From: Arthrobotrys musiformis
Taxonomy: Eukaryota; Ascomycota; Orbiliomycetes; Orbiliales; Orbiliaceae
NCBI GenBank assembly: GCA_036971715.1
Contig: JAVHJL010000002.1
Location: 1,520,501-1,584,500 of the forward strand
Reading direction: 5' to 3'
DNA: 64,000 bases
Each line of letters starts with the position of its first letter. The stretch's first letter is position 1. Positions 52,302 through 64,000 of this stretch are shown in pieces. A program made the position numbers and the translations under genes. The notes below the pieces were generated by a model. The model saw only the letters and a program-made list of their open reading frames with translations. It was not told the origin of the DNA and did not search any database.

Positions 52302-52950
52302 CCCCAGTCCGACCATTCCAACAGGTGTTTCAGTGTTGTTTTTGTTTTATTTTATGCTCTCTAATTCAGTCTCAACTCAACGCTGTTCCTGGTCAACCAT
52401 AACCACAACAAAATATTGTAATCTTGATCATGATCTGGGTGGGCTGGGTACGGGGCAAATCATGATCAGGATTTAGACAAATTTTCAAATCAGAAGTATT
52501 AGTAACTCAGAGACAAAGATTGCTACCGCATATATGCATCTACATTTTTAATTCACAAATATGCCCGTTTACAGTTACCCTTTGGCATCGTTATATACTC
52601 TAGCTCTCTTGAGCAGGACTTTTCAGCCCTCCAACCTCTAAAGAGAAAGGTATGAATACGTATTCATACTCCCCTGCTTCAGTTACATTCTGGCTATAAG
52701 ACATCTGTATATGTATTACGTACCTAGTTATTTAACAATGCCACCGAGTAATCAGACTTATTACCCCGTCCAATCTGAAGCCGATTCAAGCTCTGTAAGG
52801 GCCGGTTGACAAAAGTGCTCCTGAGATACCGGCTCTATAGCTACTATTCGATCACATTGATTGTTTGAACGATATGCACTAGACCAGGCCTGCGTGTTCG
52901 GCTTCAATAAGTCCTTGGATTCTTCTCTAGACCTCATATTATGTAGTCGA
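52302..52950. other. Intergenic region between RHS relic and F-box gene
   Basis: 650 bp of A/T-rich DNA between two convergent frames. Nothing recognisable. Confidence 0.5.
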
Positions 52951-54444
52951 TCAGAACTCCACCACCACCTGCCATTTTCCGGTATTTTGAAACGCAAACC
53001 TCCCATGCTTCAGTGCCTTGACGTCGTGGCTCAAAAATGCACTGCCGGTTCCTTCCTCTACCTGAACCCTACTATCGTTCGTATACACCGTCAAAGTTTC
53101 CAATCTTCTCAACACCTGTTTAGTATCTCTAACAATCCCCCAATCCACATTCTGGCCATGTCCAATCCTCGGGTGACCTAGATAAACACTCCGCAAGTTA
53201 GGTGATTGAGATAGAAGGGATAGGATCTGTATGGAACAGTTAGCATAAATCTCTTGCAATGGTCCCTCAAAACGGAAAAGGCTTCCCTCATCTCTGTCGA
53301 AATCCGACGCATAATTCACTCTCAGCACCTCAAATTTCTCTCTTTTGACCGTAAAATACTCCTCGAAAACCTTCACACTCAGTTCCGCCCCCCAAATATC
53401 CAAACGTAGCACGTTCGGTAAGTTGATATTCCATTCTAGCTTGTTGATCTTCTTCCCAGACAAATCTGTGATAGGTCGCCTCTCTACATGTCCACGCCAC
53501 GATATCATAGACCGACCTAAAGTTTTCTCGGTGGCTTGAAAACTCAAGTCTTCGAGAGTACCACATGTCGGCATAACAATCGACAGCCAGGTAAGGAGCC
53601 AGATTCCTGTAGGTTCGGAAAACCTATTCTGTCCATCTGCCGTAAAATTTTTTACAGAGAGCCATAGCCTTTTCAGGTGCGCGAAGGCAGGTTGCACTCT
53701 GGTCCTCGCACCACGGGTTTCTATGATACTTTTCAGTTTTTTTGGTGCGTGCTCCTCGATATCAAGCGACAAAGATAAGCTTTTCAGAGAAACGCATTGG
53801 CCAAATATTCCAACCAACATATCCATCAACTCGTTGGCGTCTATGGGAAAAATATTGCCATTGTTTCTGATTGAGAGGGTGGTAAGGTTAGGAAATGAGA
53901 CGATGAGCGGAGTTGTGAATGCTGAAATCTCGACTGCGGTGACATGTGTTCCCGGGTCGATGGCGAAGTTTCTCGGAACTATACTGGTGGCATCCATCAT
54001 GCACGTTACATGTATGGACAGTGACCTGTGCGGGCAGACCTGATGATCAGTGTCAGGGATTTGGTTTACCCTGCTTATGATTTAAGGCTTTTCCCTGTTG
54101 TGGTACCTTTCTACAGAGGAAACTTACACGACTAGCTCTCCATACTTCTTATACGAACTTAGTGCATCCTTTGCTATCAAGGCACGTTTGTCCTGCCACC
54201 CGCTATTCCGCCACCCGAGAGCCTGGAATAGCACCAGATGCCCAAATGAGGAATCATCGGTCCTATGTCCTCGGCCCTGGACCAGGTCGATTCTACAGTT
54301 GGAGTAAAGCCGGCGTAAGGCTAGTGCATGAAAACGGTGGCAGACAAGGCAGAGTTTGGTTATACTACTTGGCCTAGAATCGTTATTGGCGATATAACCG
54401 ATAATTTGGTTGAGAAGTTCATTGGGTAGGCTGAGCAGCGGCAT
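52951..54444 (-). CDS. F-box protein with LRR-like C-terminal region
   Basis: Two exons (54444-54128, 54025-52951) give 463 residues. The N-terminal F-box is clear (LLSLPNELLNQIIGYI, ITKLCLVCHRFHALALRRLY). The rest has spaced leucine-rich motifs (FPNLTTLSIRNNG, CVSLKSLSLSLD, CGTLEDLSFQ, LPNVLRLDIWGAEL, SPNLRSVYLGHPRI, LRRLETLTVYTND), as in fungal F-box/LRR proteins that act as SCF substrate receptors. Such genes form large lineage-specific families in ascomycetes, so the substrate cannot be guessed. The intron boundary chosen (GELVV-SLSIHV) uses a GTAAGT donor and keeps the frame. Confidence 0.85.
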
Positions 54445-56462
54445 CGTGCAGCGTGCTGAAGGAATTTAGCTAGTATAAAGCCAACGGCTGTTGTCCTGAA
54501 GCTATATATAAGCTTATAAGTATGTCTGTGTATATATTCAAGAGGGAGTGACACCGCCACTCTTATTCTTCTCGACATCGACTTGCAAAGTTCTGTTAGT
54601 GTGTGGCAGGACGCCGCCATTCGCAATAGTGGCTCGGATGAAGGTATCCGGCACTTGGTCTCTATAGCTCTATGGGCCTATGGGCGGCGAGCCTTCTATT
54701 TTAGAGGTCCGGGGTGAAGCGAAGTACATACATCCATGAACCACCCCTTCTGCCCCGGAATAACTTGCCAACTTATGTTTATAAGTATGTGCTTACCTAT
54801 AAAACGCGCCGGCATTCCCGAAAACGAAACTTTCGTTTTGGTCCTAGATATCACCATCACGTTAGGTTATATAAAGATTCCATATATATAAGTTTAGGGA
54901 TGCCCGGTCAATACGGGTATACCTTGATATTATATACCTGTGTATAGGTTTTATTCCATTCTTAGTTTCGAAGTTAGCTTTGACTAGAACCGTGTCGCGC
55001 GAAAGTAATCTTCCTTTGCCAAGCCGATGTCAACGTTGCTCCCAACACTCCTTATAGCTTACACAACATCTACCCCATGTCTATTATTTGGCACCGACGA
55101 GACGCATGACTGCTAGGCACATTCTGGATGAACGTCGGTAGGTCTTTTCACAAGAAGCCGCCTTAAAAAAGGAGGTCGCTTTGGATATGTAAATATATAG
55201 TGTGTCCCCTGCTACCTCACGACCACTACTATCAAATTTTCTGGAGATATTCAATATAATATATATACCTATATATTAATACATTTGGGATGAGTTCGAT
55301 CGAACTCGAGGCCGAGATAGTAGTAGGCCTATCTATAATTAAGTTCAAGAGCAGCAGTCTTTGTGAACGTCTGTTATACCCAACGCCTCCCCCGGCAGTT
55401 TTCAAGGCAGAAATAGCCTTGTGAACTCGTCGAGAACTCCGAGGTTCAGAATTACTTGGACTACGGTTGAACAAAAGCAAATGTGGTACCGACCTATGCC
55501 ATGAACGACGTCGCGTCTTTAACGTTAGCGGACATAACACCGAGGCCGTGTACCTTTCATGCCACGAAGATATGACAGCGATAGCATTCCGGCACCCGCT
55601 ATGCACCGGTGCGCACCTGCCGCGGAGAATTAGTCAACATGACAACCAAGATACGTCTCAGTCATCAGGATCGATGTCGCTATCCAACGGGGAAGCTGCA
55701 GCTGAGGTTGCCCAGACAGCTGGGTCACACAGGCTGCCTCTTGGCCAGGGTTACACAAATCAATAGACTCCAGACTCCTCCAATTCCCACCCCCCAGCCA
55801 GCCTTGGCACAACAAAGGCAACACTTGCCCTGGCCAACCAGTCAACATCGATGTATTTGAGAAAGGCAAGAAAAAAACTTTACACCTTCCACCTGCAGAT
55901 TCAGAGTCTATTCTCAGCCTCACGGATCCTAATCGGGAACCGTGCAGCTACGAGTCTACGTAGCTTGCGCAGACCGGAACTCCTCATTACGCAAGGCGAA
56001 GAAGAAGAAGAAAAACTTATGGACCCTAGCCGTGGAACAAGGCCGACGGCGGATTGACGCTATTTGGTTCGCTACCTGTATCCGTCGACTTTGATCCCGT
56101 CGCCAAAAATGAATCCACACAAAGATTCATATAGTCGGTGCTATCTACTAGGGGAGGGCTGACGAAACCTGGTTGGCGCACAAAATCGAAAAAGAAGGCT
56201 ATCGAGGCAGCCACAGAAACTTCTTTGCTTCCAATATAGCCGATGGATAACAATATGAGAATGCAGGGAAAGATCCTTATATTCAAGGGCTTCCCCCGCT
56301 CCTGCGAGCGAGAGAAGTTCTTTGAATTCTAATGACGGTTCGGCGTCTCCGGCACCAAGAATTATTCACAACAGCTTACAGAAATGATACGCTAGTTATA
56401 GACGCGAATTCAAACACCACACTTCCATTTGATAGAGCGCTATCTTACAACAAGCCCTTCCA
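54445..56462. other. Intergenic region, no supported gene
   Basis: A 2-kb spacer between divergent genes. It is A/T-rich in the left half. The right half (55400-56300) is more balanced and has short open frames on both strands without recognisable motifs. Confidence 0.5.
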
Positions 56463-59060
56463 ATGTCGAATCGGAGCGGGTATTCCAACCCAATTTTTGC
56501 TGGGATTCCTAGTGCGCGCACGAGGGCGGAGGGCAACGAAGTCCCTATTTATGTGCCGGAGACGACAACAGATCGGTTCGCGAGGCGGATAGGTAGCCTC
56601 AGAAGAGGATCGAGGTCGAATCGAGCGTCTGGAGAATATTATCAAGTGGATTTCAAGTCGGCTAATAAGGAAAGGGATAACGAAGCGGGGTTTGGGTCGG
56701 AAGAAATCCAGTTAATTAATAGAGGACAAAGGGCCCAAGAATACACGGGTGATCTCGATGGTAGGTTTGGGAGACCGGAACACACTGGTCTCGTTCCCAG
56801 GAACACACTACTATTCCATATATTTTGCATACTTACATGTTGATAGGAGATGACCCTAAGGCCCCAAGCCCCCTCGAATTGGCGAGCGTGGCAAAGTTTT
56901 CTGGGCTAGGAGTCATGATTTTTTCGTTATCGATTTTTTCGACATTATTCTCTATTCTGGTAAGAGTTCCTTTCATGTTTTATAGAGCACATGTATCACT
57001 AAACAAATTTATATCAATATAGTTCTTCTTCATAGCTGTTGCAAAGCCTCGATATCAAAACTTTATTCATGCAACTGGTCACCTCTCCCCAACCACAGCA
57101 TCACTCCTTTCCGCAATTTTTGCAAAGGCGATAGAAATATCGTTTGTGACTGTTTTTACATCTTATGCCGGCCAAGTGCTAAGCAAACGAGCTTACAGGA
57201 GGGACGCAAAGGGAATCAGGATAGCAGACCTATTGATGAAGGGATGGGTTTACCAACCAGGGTCATTACTCACAACAATGCCAGGCCTAAAATATGCTGG
57301 CAGAACGCTACTTGGAGTTGTGATTCTTTTTGTGGTTCTATGTGTGACCTTCTATACAACTGGTAAGTATCAAAATTAGTGCCGTTCATCTCAATATCCA
57401 AGACATTCAAACTAATTGATTCTGCCTTTTACCAGCCGCCGATTCCCTAGTTTCCCCCAAGCTTCACTTTGGAAACTACGGAGACGCGAAGCTGCAGGGA
57501 TATGTCACCTTAACGTGAGCGGTTTTCCATTCATATTTTATATCGATATATATCTGAATATTGAAGCTGACATACAACTGCAGATATGCGAACTCAACGG
57601 CTTTGGCCTCACGATGCCCCGCAATTATCAGTTCGTCTTTGGACGGGCCCATGAATGGCTCTGCGCTTCCCGTATCACAGACGACTTGCTACAGGGTTCA
57701 TAACAGCTACCAGCCGCTCCGTGATTTCACATTCTTCACAGATGCATGGAACGGATACCGGGCGGACCAATCCATACCAAGGGACCAACTAAACCGAAGA
57801 CCCGTAGGATGGACCACGGTTGGGAACGAAAGATACTACGGAGCATGGCTGGAAATATCAGGATCCGAAGGTCTCAATAACGTAACGCTAGCTATGCCTC
57901 ACGGCAGCATCGTCCCATCAGTCCGGAACGTCACTCTTAATAACCTCGTCCAACCGGAGCCGCAAAGCGATTTTGGAAATATCGATGCAACGGCTTCAGT
58001 ACTCAGCCCCGCTATCAATGTCGTCTGCTATAAACTAAACCAAACAGCTGTACAATGGTTCATCTCCAACAATTCTTCAGATGCAAGACAGGGAACCCTC
58101 GACCCGGAAGCCCAAAGAATCTTCAACTTCGACCCATCCTCCTCACAATCCCTCTCAGTCCCATCAGAAGGCAGATATCTAGCCCCGTCATTCGTCTCCC
58201 TCCCACCCCCATTCAACGTCGCAATCTTTTCGTCAGCAGGGTACACAGATCCATCAATGTACATCCTCACCGCCGCAAACGCCACAATATCCCCCTCCTA
58301 CACCCTCTGCGCCCTCCGCTCCCTCCTAACCTCCCGCTGCTCCACAAACTACCTCTCCGCCTCCGGCGGCGGTAACGTAACCACAAACTGCACCCCGTCA
58401 AACCCAAACTCCCTCCTCCGCTCCCTCCCCTCAGCCCGCGACACCTACCAATCCCAATTCAAAGACATCTCAACAGCCCTAGCCTACGCCCTCTCACTAA
58501 ACGTAGCAGACGCAGCACTATCCCGGATCCTCGGAATCTTCGCCACCTCCCCACTCCCAGCATTCAACCCCTCCCTCCCATCCGTAGCAGAAGCCCTGGC
58601 GATCCTCTACGCAAACGCCATAGTCCTCTCATCAGTAGGCGCCCAATTCGGCGCCGACGAAAAATCAAACTCCTACGCCGGCGTGGATCCCTATCCGTAC
58701 CAACTCCCCACCACGGAATCGTTTAACGCGAGGGTGAGAACGGTGGAATACGCTTCCGGCGTCTCCGCGGGCTGGCAGGCGAGTTTTTACGTCGTGCTGG
58801 CTGGAGTTATGGTTATGAATGTGTTTTGTTTGATATATTTCTTTGTGGCGAGGGGGTTGGTATTTGATATTACGGAGATCGAGAATTTGTTCTGTGTGGC
58901 GTTTAATTCGAGGTCGGATGGGAGCACTGTGAGTTTTGGCAGTGGGGTAGGCAGGAAAGATGGCTTCTATGGTAAAGGACCGAAAGGGAAACAATTCGGT
59001 CTCGCATTTCATGTTGGCTGTGAGGAGGATGAAAGATTTCATTTGTACAAAAGGGACTGA
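56463..59060 (+). CDS. Fungal multi-pass membrane protein of unknown function
   Basis: Five exons (56463-56760, 56847-56959, 57023-57362, 57436-57514, 57584-59060) give 768 residues. Layout: a hydrophilic N-terminus of about 100 residues; two or three helices (GLGVMIFSLSIFSTLFSIL, SLLSAIFAKAIEISFVTVFT, GRTLLGVVILFVVLCVTFY); a large region of about 450 residues with many N-glycosylation sequons (NNVT, NATIS, NVTTN) and several cysteines; a last helix (FYVVLAGVMVMNVFCLIYFF); and a cytosolic tail. The large loop is therefore probably extracellular or luminal. This architecture is shared by many uncharacterised ascomycete proteins. I cannot assign a function. Part of the last exon (58100-58700) is very C-rich and G-poor. 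Confidence 0.85.
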
Positions 59061-59785
59061 GTCAATCAGTTAGACCCCTCAGAATACGCAAGTTAACATT
59101 AAGATCCAGTTGGTTCGAAAATAAGGCATGCCCTGTTTATTAATAACGTCGCTAGATGCAGGAAGCGACTCGATAGATAGAAATACACAAAAGTAATCTG
59201 ATGCTAAGGTGAATCAAGGGCAAGCAATACTTAAACAATGCTTTGTAGATGAAAACTTTTGAACAAAAACGAAAATGCATTGAACAAGGTACCCCATTCA
59301 ATCATTAAGGTACGGGTAATAAAAATAAACGCCAGACAATGCTTTCGCTAAAGAATACTCAACCAAGCCTCAGAACGATATCGTGGGTGTTCTTGATGCC
59401 AGTGGAGTCAAAAGAAGAAAAGGTAGGATTAGGGCTGCGAAAACATGACGAAACCCGTAGTTATAATAAGAGCATGTCGGTGGCTGTAAGCGCAATGAAA
59501 AGTGTAACATAAAACGCCCCAGGAAAACAAAAAGATCCCTCTCTAGTACATAAAACGCCGTGGAAAAGCAATGGTCCTCTAGAATCAATCGGGATAAGTC
59601 AGAAATGGTTGTAAATGATGCTTTGAAACCCACTTGAGCATATGTAAGTCGTTCGTGTCAGCGCTCAGTCGATAAGCAGTCGTCGCGGGGGCGAAAGAAG
59701 AAATAAGTGTGAGTGCGATATGCCGTGGAGAAAAGAAGGTTCGACACCGGCGGGCTAGCAAAAGTAGTAAAGGAGGATAGAACCC
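59061..59785. other. Convergent intergenic region
   Basis: 725 bp between two convergent genes. It should hold both 3' UTRs and terminators. No gene visible. Confidence 0.5.
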
Positions 59786-62700
59786 TTAGAACCCCTCGTC
59801 GAAATCCTCGTCAAGGACATCTTTCTCGCCCTCGTAAAGAATCTTTTGGATAGTAATCTCGTGAACAGTACCGGAGTCCCTGCGAACTCGTTCGGGCTAG
59901 AAGGCCTTGTTAGTGCCGTGACTGAGGCATATTCGTCTAAGAACTTAATAACTTACAGCCAGGATGCCCTTGTCAGTAGAGAAGCCGGCCTTTTCCTCAT
60001 CGTCTAGATCATGTTCCAAACGTTCATGCCATTTAACCTTCTTAGCCGAAGGCGAAACTTGAGGTGGGACATAGTCAGAATCGTCTCCCGGCCCCAGGGC
60101 CACTCCAGTCTCCTCGAACACTCGTTGTCTTAGTAAGCGGGCCTCTTCAGCAGCTGCGGTTTGTGTGTCACGGGTTGGCGACGGCGGTCGTTGTCGAGTA
60201 ATTCGAACAACTTTTCGCTCGAATTTTGCGTTCTTATACACTGCATTCCTTGTCGTATTCCGTGCGGTGACTTTCAAGAGCTCCCGGTCAGATAGATTCT
60301 TTGTTTGTGTGACTCGCTTCATCCGAGCGCTAGCTGGCGAACTGGGTAGGTTTTCTATAGCCTTCGGAACGGGGAGTCGAGACCGTCGTTTTGGCTTTTC
60401 TGGTGGGGAGTCAGCGCCGTCGAATCCTTGAGAAAGCCCCGGGGTTGGTATGGCCGCGACCTCATCATTACTATCATCGGAGCTGATAATAGCGCACTCT
60501 TCAAGGAGCTGCTGCTCTTCAACAACCTCGTCTAGTATATTTCCAACCGGCTCTGGTGCGTTCGGCGTCATCGAAACCTCCTCTATCCTCAACTCGGATA
60601 TTTCTTGGGTTGGGTCGTAATCAGAAACTAAACGAGCAAGAGGGCTAGCTATCTTGGGCTCTAATTCGTTGCTTGTATCGAGTGCGAAGTCCACTGCATT
60701 CTTGAGGGGGGAGCTTCCACAGACCGACCTACTACGACCTCGTCTCCTCGGGCCCGGCGTTGGACGCATCCTAGGCGATGCCTGGCTTGGGGTCCCAACT
60801 GGGGTGTTGCTATTGATTCATTAGTGTTTCGTTAGTTTATCGTCGTAAATGACCAGGGTGAACTAGTAACTGACAAGTCTCTTGCTAAGAGCTCCTCACT
60901 CCGGAGGGGAGAGGGATCTCCGCTGAGCGAGAGTATCCCATTCTCCGAAATCCTCCTCCCCCTGACTGGCGTGACTTCTTTGGGCGGCGAGTATTGGGCG
61001 GTCATGCAGTATGATTTGAGTGGCGAGCTGAGTCGGGGCTGGTGTCGGAGGTGCCCCCATTGCCCCCACGCGGGACGAGTCTGTATGCGTATATATATGG
61101 TTAGGAGCCCCATCCCCCTAGATCGTGCTTGGTGTACGTACCGGAGTCTGCGGCACGGTGGGCTCAGCCGCGGATCCTGCCTCCTCCGGACCCGCGCCAT
61201 CTTGGGCAGTATGGCCAGCATTAATGGCCGCCTGCGACAAGGGCGCGAGTGCCGAAGGGTTGGCAGAACCGGGCCAGGCGTCACCGGCTGCATCCCCCTC
61301 CTCTGGGGCCTCCTCCCCCTCCTCCCCCTCCTCCCCGACGTCCGCCATTTCGACGTCCTCCCCTCCCCCCAGCCTCTCCACGTCGCTCTCCGTGAGGCTG
61401 AGGGCAGTGTCCCCCTCCTGGCGAAATTGCACCCCCTCGCCAGGCCCCAGCCTCTGGATATCGCTATCCGTGAGGCTGAGGTCCTCGTCGCCGTCACAGG
61501 CATACACCCCCTGCCTGCAGGCCCGTGCGTATTGCAACGGGGCCTCGTCCTCCTCTTCCTCTTCCACCACTTCCTCCACCTCCTCCACCGCCGCCTCTTC
61601 CTCCTCCACCGCCGCCTCTTCCTCCTCCACCACCACCACCTCTTCCTCCACCACCACCTCTTTCTCCTCCTTCTCCTCCGCCGCCTCCTCCTCTTCCTCC
61701 TTCTTCCCCTCCACTATATCCCACTCCTCCTCTTCCTCCTTCTTCCCCTCCACCATATCCCACTCCTCCTCCTTAACCATATCCGTACCTGCCTCGGCAA
61801 GTGCCTCGGCCTTGATAGTATCTTCGACGGGGTCCTCGTCGGCGTAACAGCCCTGCTCTTGGAAGAGCTGTTGGCTGGCCTCGTCGTCCTGCTCTGGGGT
61901 GCCAGTAACCCCAGGCAGTTGCAGATCTTCTGCAATTGGTGTTGTGATGGCCGCTTGGATGGCTGGTGGCGATGGTGATGCTGGTAGTGGGGTTGGAGCC
62001 TTTGGCTCCTCCGTCGCGACCGGTTCCTGGGGCGGCGGGGTAGTAGGGGCGACCGGAGCTGGGAGCTCCGTCGCAACGGCAGGTCGAGCCCTAGGGACAC
62101 GACCACGCCGTCGCTTCGGTGCTTGACCAGCTTCCTGGTCACCCTCTACCTTCTGGCGTTTGGTACGTGGCTCATCAGACGCCACGTCGGCAGTGGGTTC
62201 GGTACCCCGCTTAGAGGCGCGGGTGGGCCTATCGTTCTCCTTCCCCTTCGTAAGTGGTGCCTTGCTTCTGGTGAACCTAGTAGGTCCAGAATATTCGGCA
62301 ACGGAAGCTTCGGCGGGGATTTCGGCCGCCCCTTCGGCCTTGGTTTTCTTCCTGCTGCCCTTGGCAGCCATTATCTTCCTCGCACCCTGCTTTTCGGGGG
62401 CAGGCACGACCGCGTCGCCCTGCGGTTCCTCGGCCTCCTGTTCACCCTCGGGCTCAAGCGACTGAAGAGAAGTAACACTATTACTTCTACTTCGAGACGC
62501 TCGAGCCGAAGGTGGGACAGGTGCCTTCTTCTTCCTGGTCTGCTTCTCCTGGCTCTCAACTGAAGGTTGTTCTTCAGTACCTTCGTTTGCCCCTTCTTCT
62601 CCGGCTTCGTTCTCTAGCGACTGAACAGAAGTTACACTATTGCTTCTGCTCCTAGACGCTTTTGTTGAAGGCGCAACAGGGACCTTCTTCTTCCTAGTCT

Positions 62701-63109
62701 GTCTCTTCGGCTGTTCGGCAAGTGGCCGTGTTTCTTCAACAACAGCTTGGCTGTCCTCTTCGGCAGCTTTCTCTTCGGCTTTAGCTTTCGTAGACCTCTT
62801 AGCTCTGGCCTTGGTCTTGGTTGGAGGTTGGACATCCTCAACAACTGGTTCTGACTGCTGGGTGGTAGCATTAGCTGTAGCTGCTGCTCTTCCACGTCTA
62901 GCTCTGGTGACAGGGGCTGTAGTTTGCTCTGGAACATCGGATGAAACAGCTTCGGCGGCTGCAACCGTTCCTCTTGATCTCTGGGATCTTCGTGATGGAA
63001 GCTCTTGCTCCTGGACGGCTTGGTTGCCTCTTCTGCGAGAAGTTGTAGGATTCGAGGTGGTAGCTGACGGCTCATTGGCCGGAGCTGTCTGTCTGCGCTT
63101 AGGCGGCAT
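59786..63109 (-). CDS. Large disordered, repeat-rich nuclear-type protein with a candidate PP1-docking motif
   Basis: Four exons (63109-61142, 61038-60875, 60809-59957, 59896-59786) give 1,031 residues. The family is not recognised. The N-terminus is basic (MPPKRRQTAP) with several Arg/Lys-rich nuclear-localisation-like stretches. Residues about 136-165 and 190-219 are two copies of a unit with QTRKKK, then P..S, then ASRSRSNSVTS. A Glu-rich segment (about 440-530) contains a repeated EWD[IM]VEGKKEEEE unit. Two LSLT[DE]SD..RLG.GE units lie at about 544-586. The C-terminal part looks conserved: RNAVYKNAKFERKVVRITRQ, KKVKWHERLEHDLDDEEK, GILAPERVRRDSG and a final acidic tail. KVKW fits the RVxF docking pattern of protein phosphatase 1. 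A chromatin or mitotic regulator is conceivable but unproven. Confidence 0.8.
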
Positions 63110-64000
63110 GACGAATGTGACTGTGGACGTTAGAATGTGATGATGTTGTTGGTAAATAAAGCGAAGCCGACAATCACGAGCCGGTTGCTTGAATCAGGTA
63201 ATGGGTCAGGAGTCGGAGCAATTGCTTGAAGCAAACCGATCGTGATGGTGATAGAATCGTGATGATAACTAAGCCGAAGCTGATGGTGACGGTAGCTAGT
63301 GATGCGATGGAGATGCAGATGAAGGTCGTTGTGGAGATGAAGACGGAAGATGTAGCTGAAGTGTCAACTTACAAGTTTTGGTTGGAGGAAGTAGAAGGGA
63401 TCGAAAAAGACGTTGCCGGAACGCGACACACAAAATATTGTTTGATTGCGGAAATTTGTTGTTGTTGTTTCTGTTTGTGCCGATCTGGTTAGCGTGGATC
63501 TCGGCAACACGCTGTCATTGGTTCAGAAAATAGGGTAAGTCGCCCAAACAGGGAGGTTTGGCTACAAGGCTGAAACAGGAAATACGGCCGTGGCAAACGT
63601 TATCCCGCAACACATGGACATCGTGTGGTTCAAACCCACGAGCTTCCACGATCTCACGTGGTTGAACGTTCAATATCATGCCATGCCCTCAAGAATTCCA
63701 ATTTGGCGATAAATTGACTAACGATAACGACATGACTCGGGATGGATGGATGGACGACTCCAAAACCCAAATTATCAGATTAGATTACAGTTCGCGGGCG
63801 GTTGGGTGTTCGACGGTACTCCCCAGAACCCTCACTTCTTTCGCTCTTTGCTAACGTTACAAGTATGCCTAGCATCCCTCGTCTATAAACGACTGTGCGA
63901 GTCTATGCGCATATGCCTCGGAGAACCCCATGGTCTGTGCATCGGTTTAGTCTACAAGCTTCATCCCAGATCTATGGGACAAGCCTAGGACCGATAGAAT
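63110..64000. other. Right flank, promoter of the preceding leftward gene
   Basis: No supported gene. Purine-rich and GATG-rich DNA (63230-63360) directly upstream of the leftward start. The open frames here do not show protein-like character. Confidence 0.5.

Noticed and set aside
55232..56286. Several short open frames on both strands
   Set aside because: None shows a domain, signal peptide or consistent splice model.
61125..61847. Long plus-strand open frames rich in Ser or Pro
   Set aside because: They are the antisense reading of Glu-rich low-complexity codons of the leftward gene.
63620..63660. tRNA-like GGTTCAAACCC box
   Set aside because: No matching A box, acceptor stem or anticodon arm could be folded around it.

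Overview
This window is nuclear DNA of a filamentous ascomycete (Pezizomycotina). The class is uncertain. The evidence is dense genes with short GT..AG introns, mostly about 45-110 nt with CTAAC-like branch sites, and a set of fungal housekeeping proteins: fungal-type complex I subunits, Dsc2, Psf3, a Sit4-associated protein, Ntr1 and a PHD-MYST acetyltransferase. For every multi-exon model below I worked out the splice junctions by hand and checked that the summed exon length is divisible by three.

Layout. 1-1.9 kb: no gene. 1.9-13.2 kb: MYST histone acetyltransferase (-), complex I NDUFA1-type subunit (+), an acidic protein with a transmembrane tail hidden behind its stop codon (-), and a Sit4-associated SAPS protein (-). 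13.2-18.6 kb: sparse, with one unknown single-exon gene (-) and one dimeric alpha/beta-barrel protein (+). 18.9-27.1 kb: F-box/WD40 protein (-), RraA-like protein (+), Ntr1/TFIP11 (-) and Dsc2-like rhomboid pseudoprotease (-). 29-35.3 kb: Vps60/CHMP5 (+), NDUFV1 (-), mitochondrial SOD2 (-) and GINS Psf3 (+). 38.2-40 kb: BCS1-like AAA ATPase (+). 40-44.4 kb: gene desert. 44.5-45.7 kb: beta-carbonic anhydrase (-).

From 45.7 to 56.4 kb the window looks accessory: A/T-rich spacers, a small secreted protein with an internal duplication, a bacterial-type RHS-core relic broken by one in-frame stop, and an F-box protein. The right end carries a large multi-pass membrane protein (+) and a long disordered, repeat-rich protein with a candidate PP1-docking motif (-).

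Most genes are unrelated housekeeping functions, and there is no metabolic cluster. Two complex I subunits, SOD2, a BCS1 relative and a carbonic anhydrase with a probable mitochondrial leader give a mild mitochondrial theme that is probably chance. The observations most worth following are the RHS relic, the UGA followed in frame by a clean tail anchor, a 4-nt micro-exon in NDUFA1, a short dispersed intergenic motif, and a strong sense-strand C-to-G composition shift that restarts in many exons.
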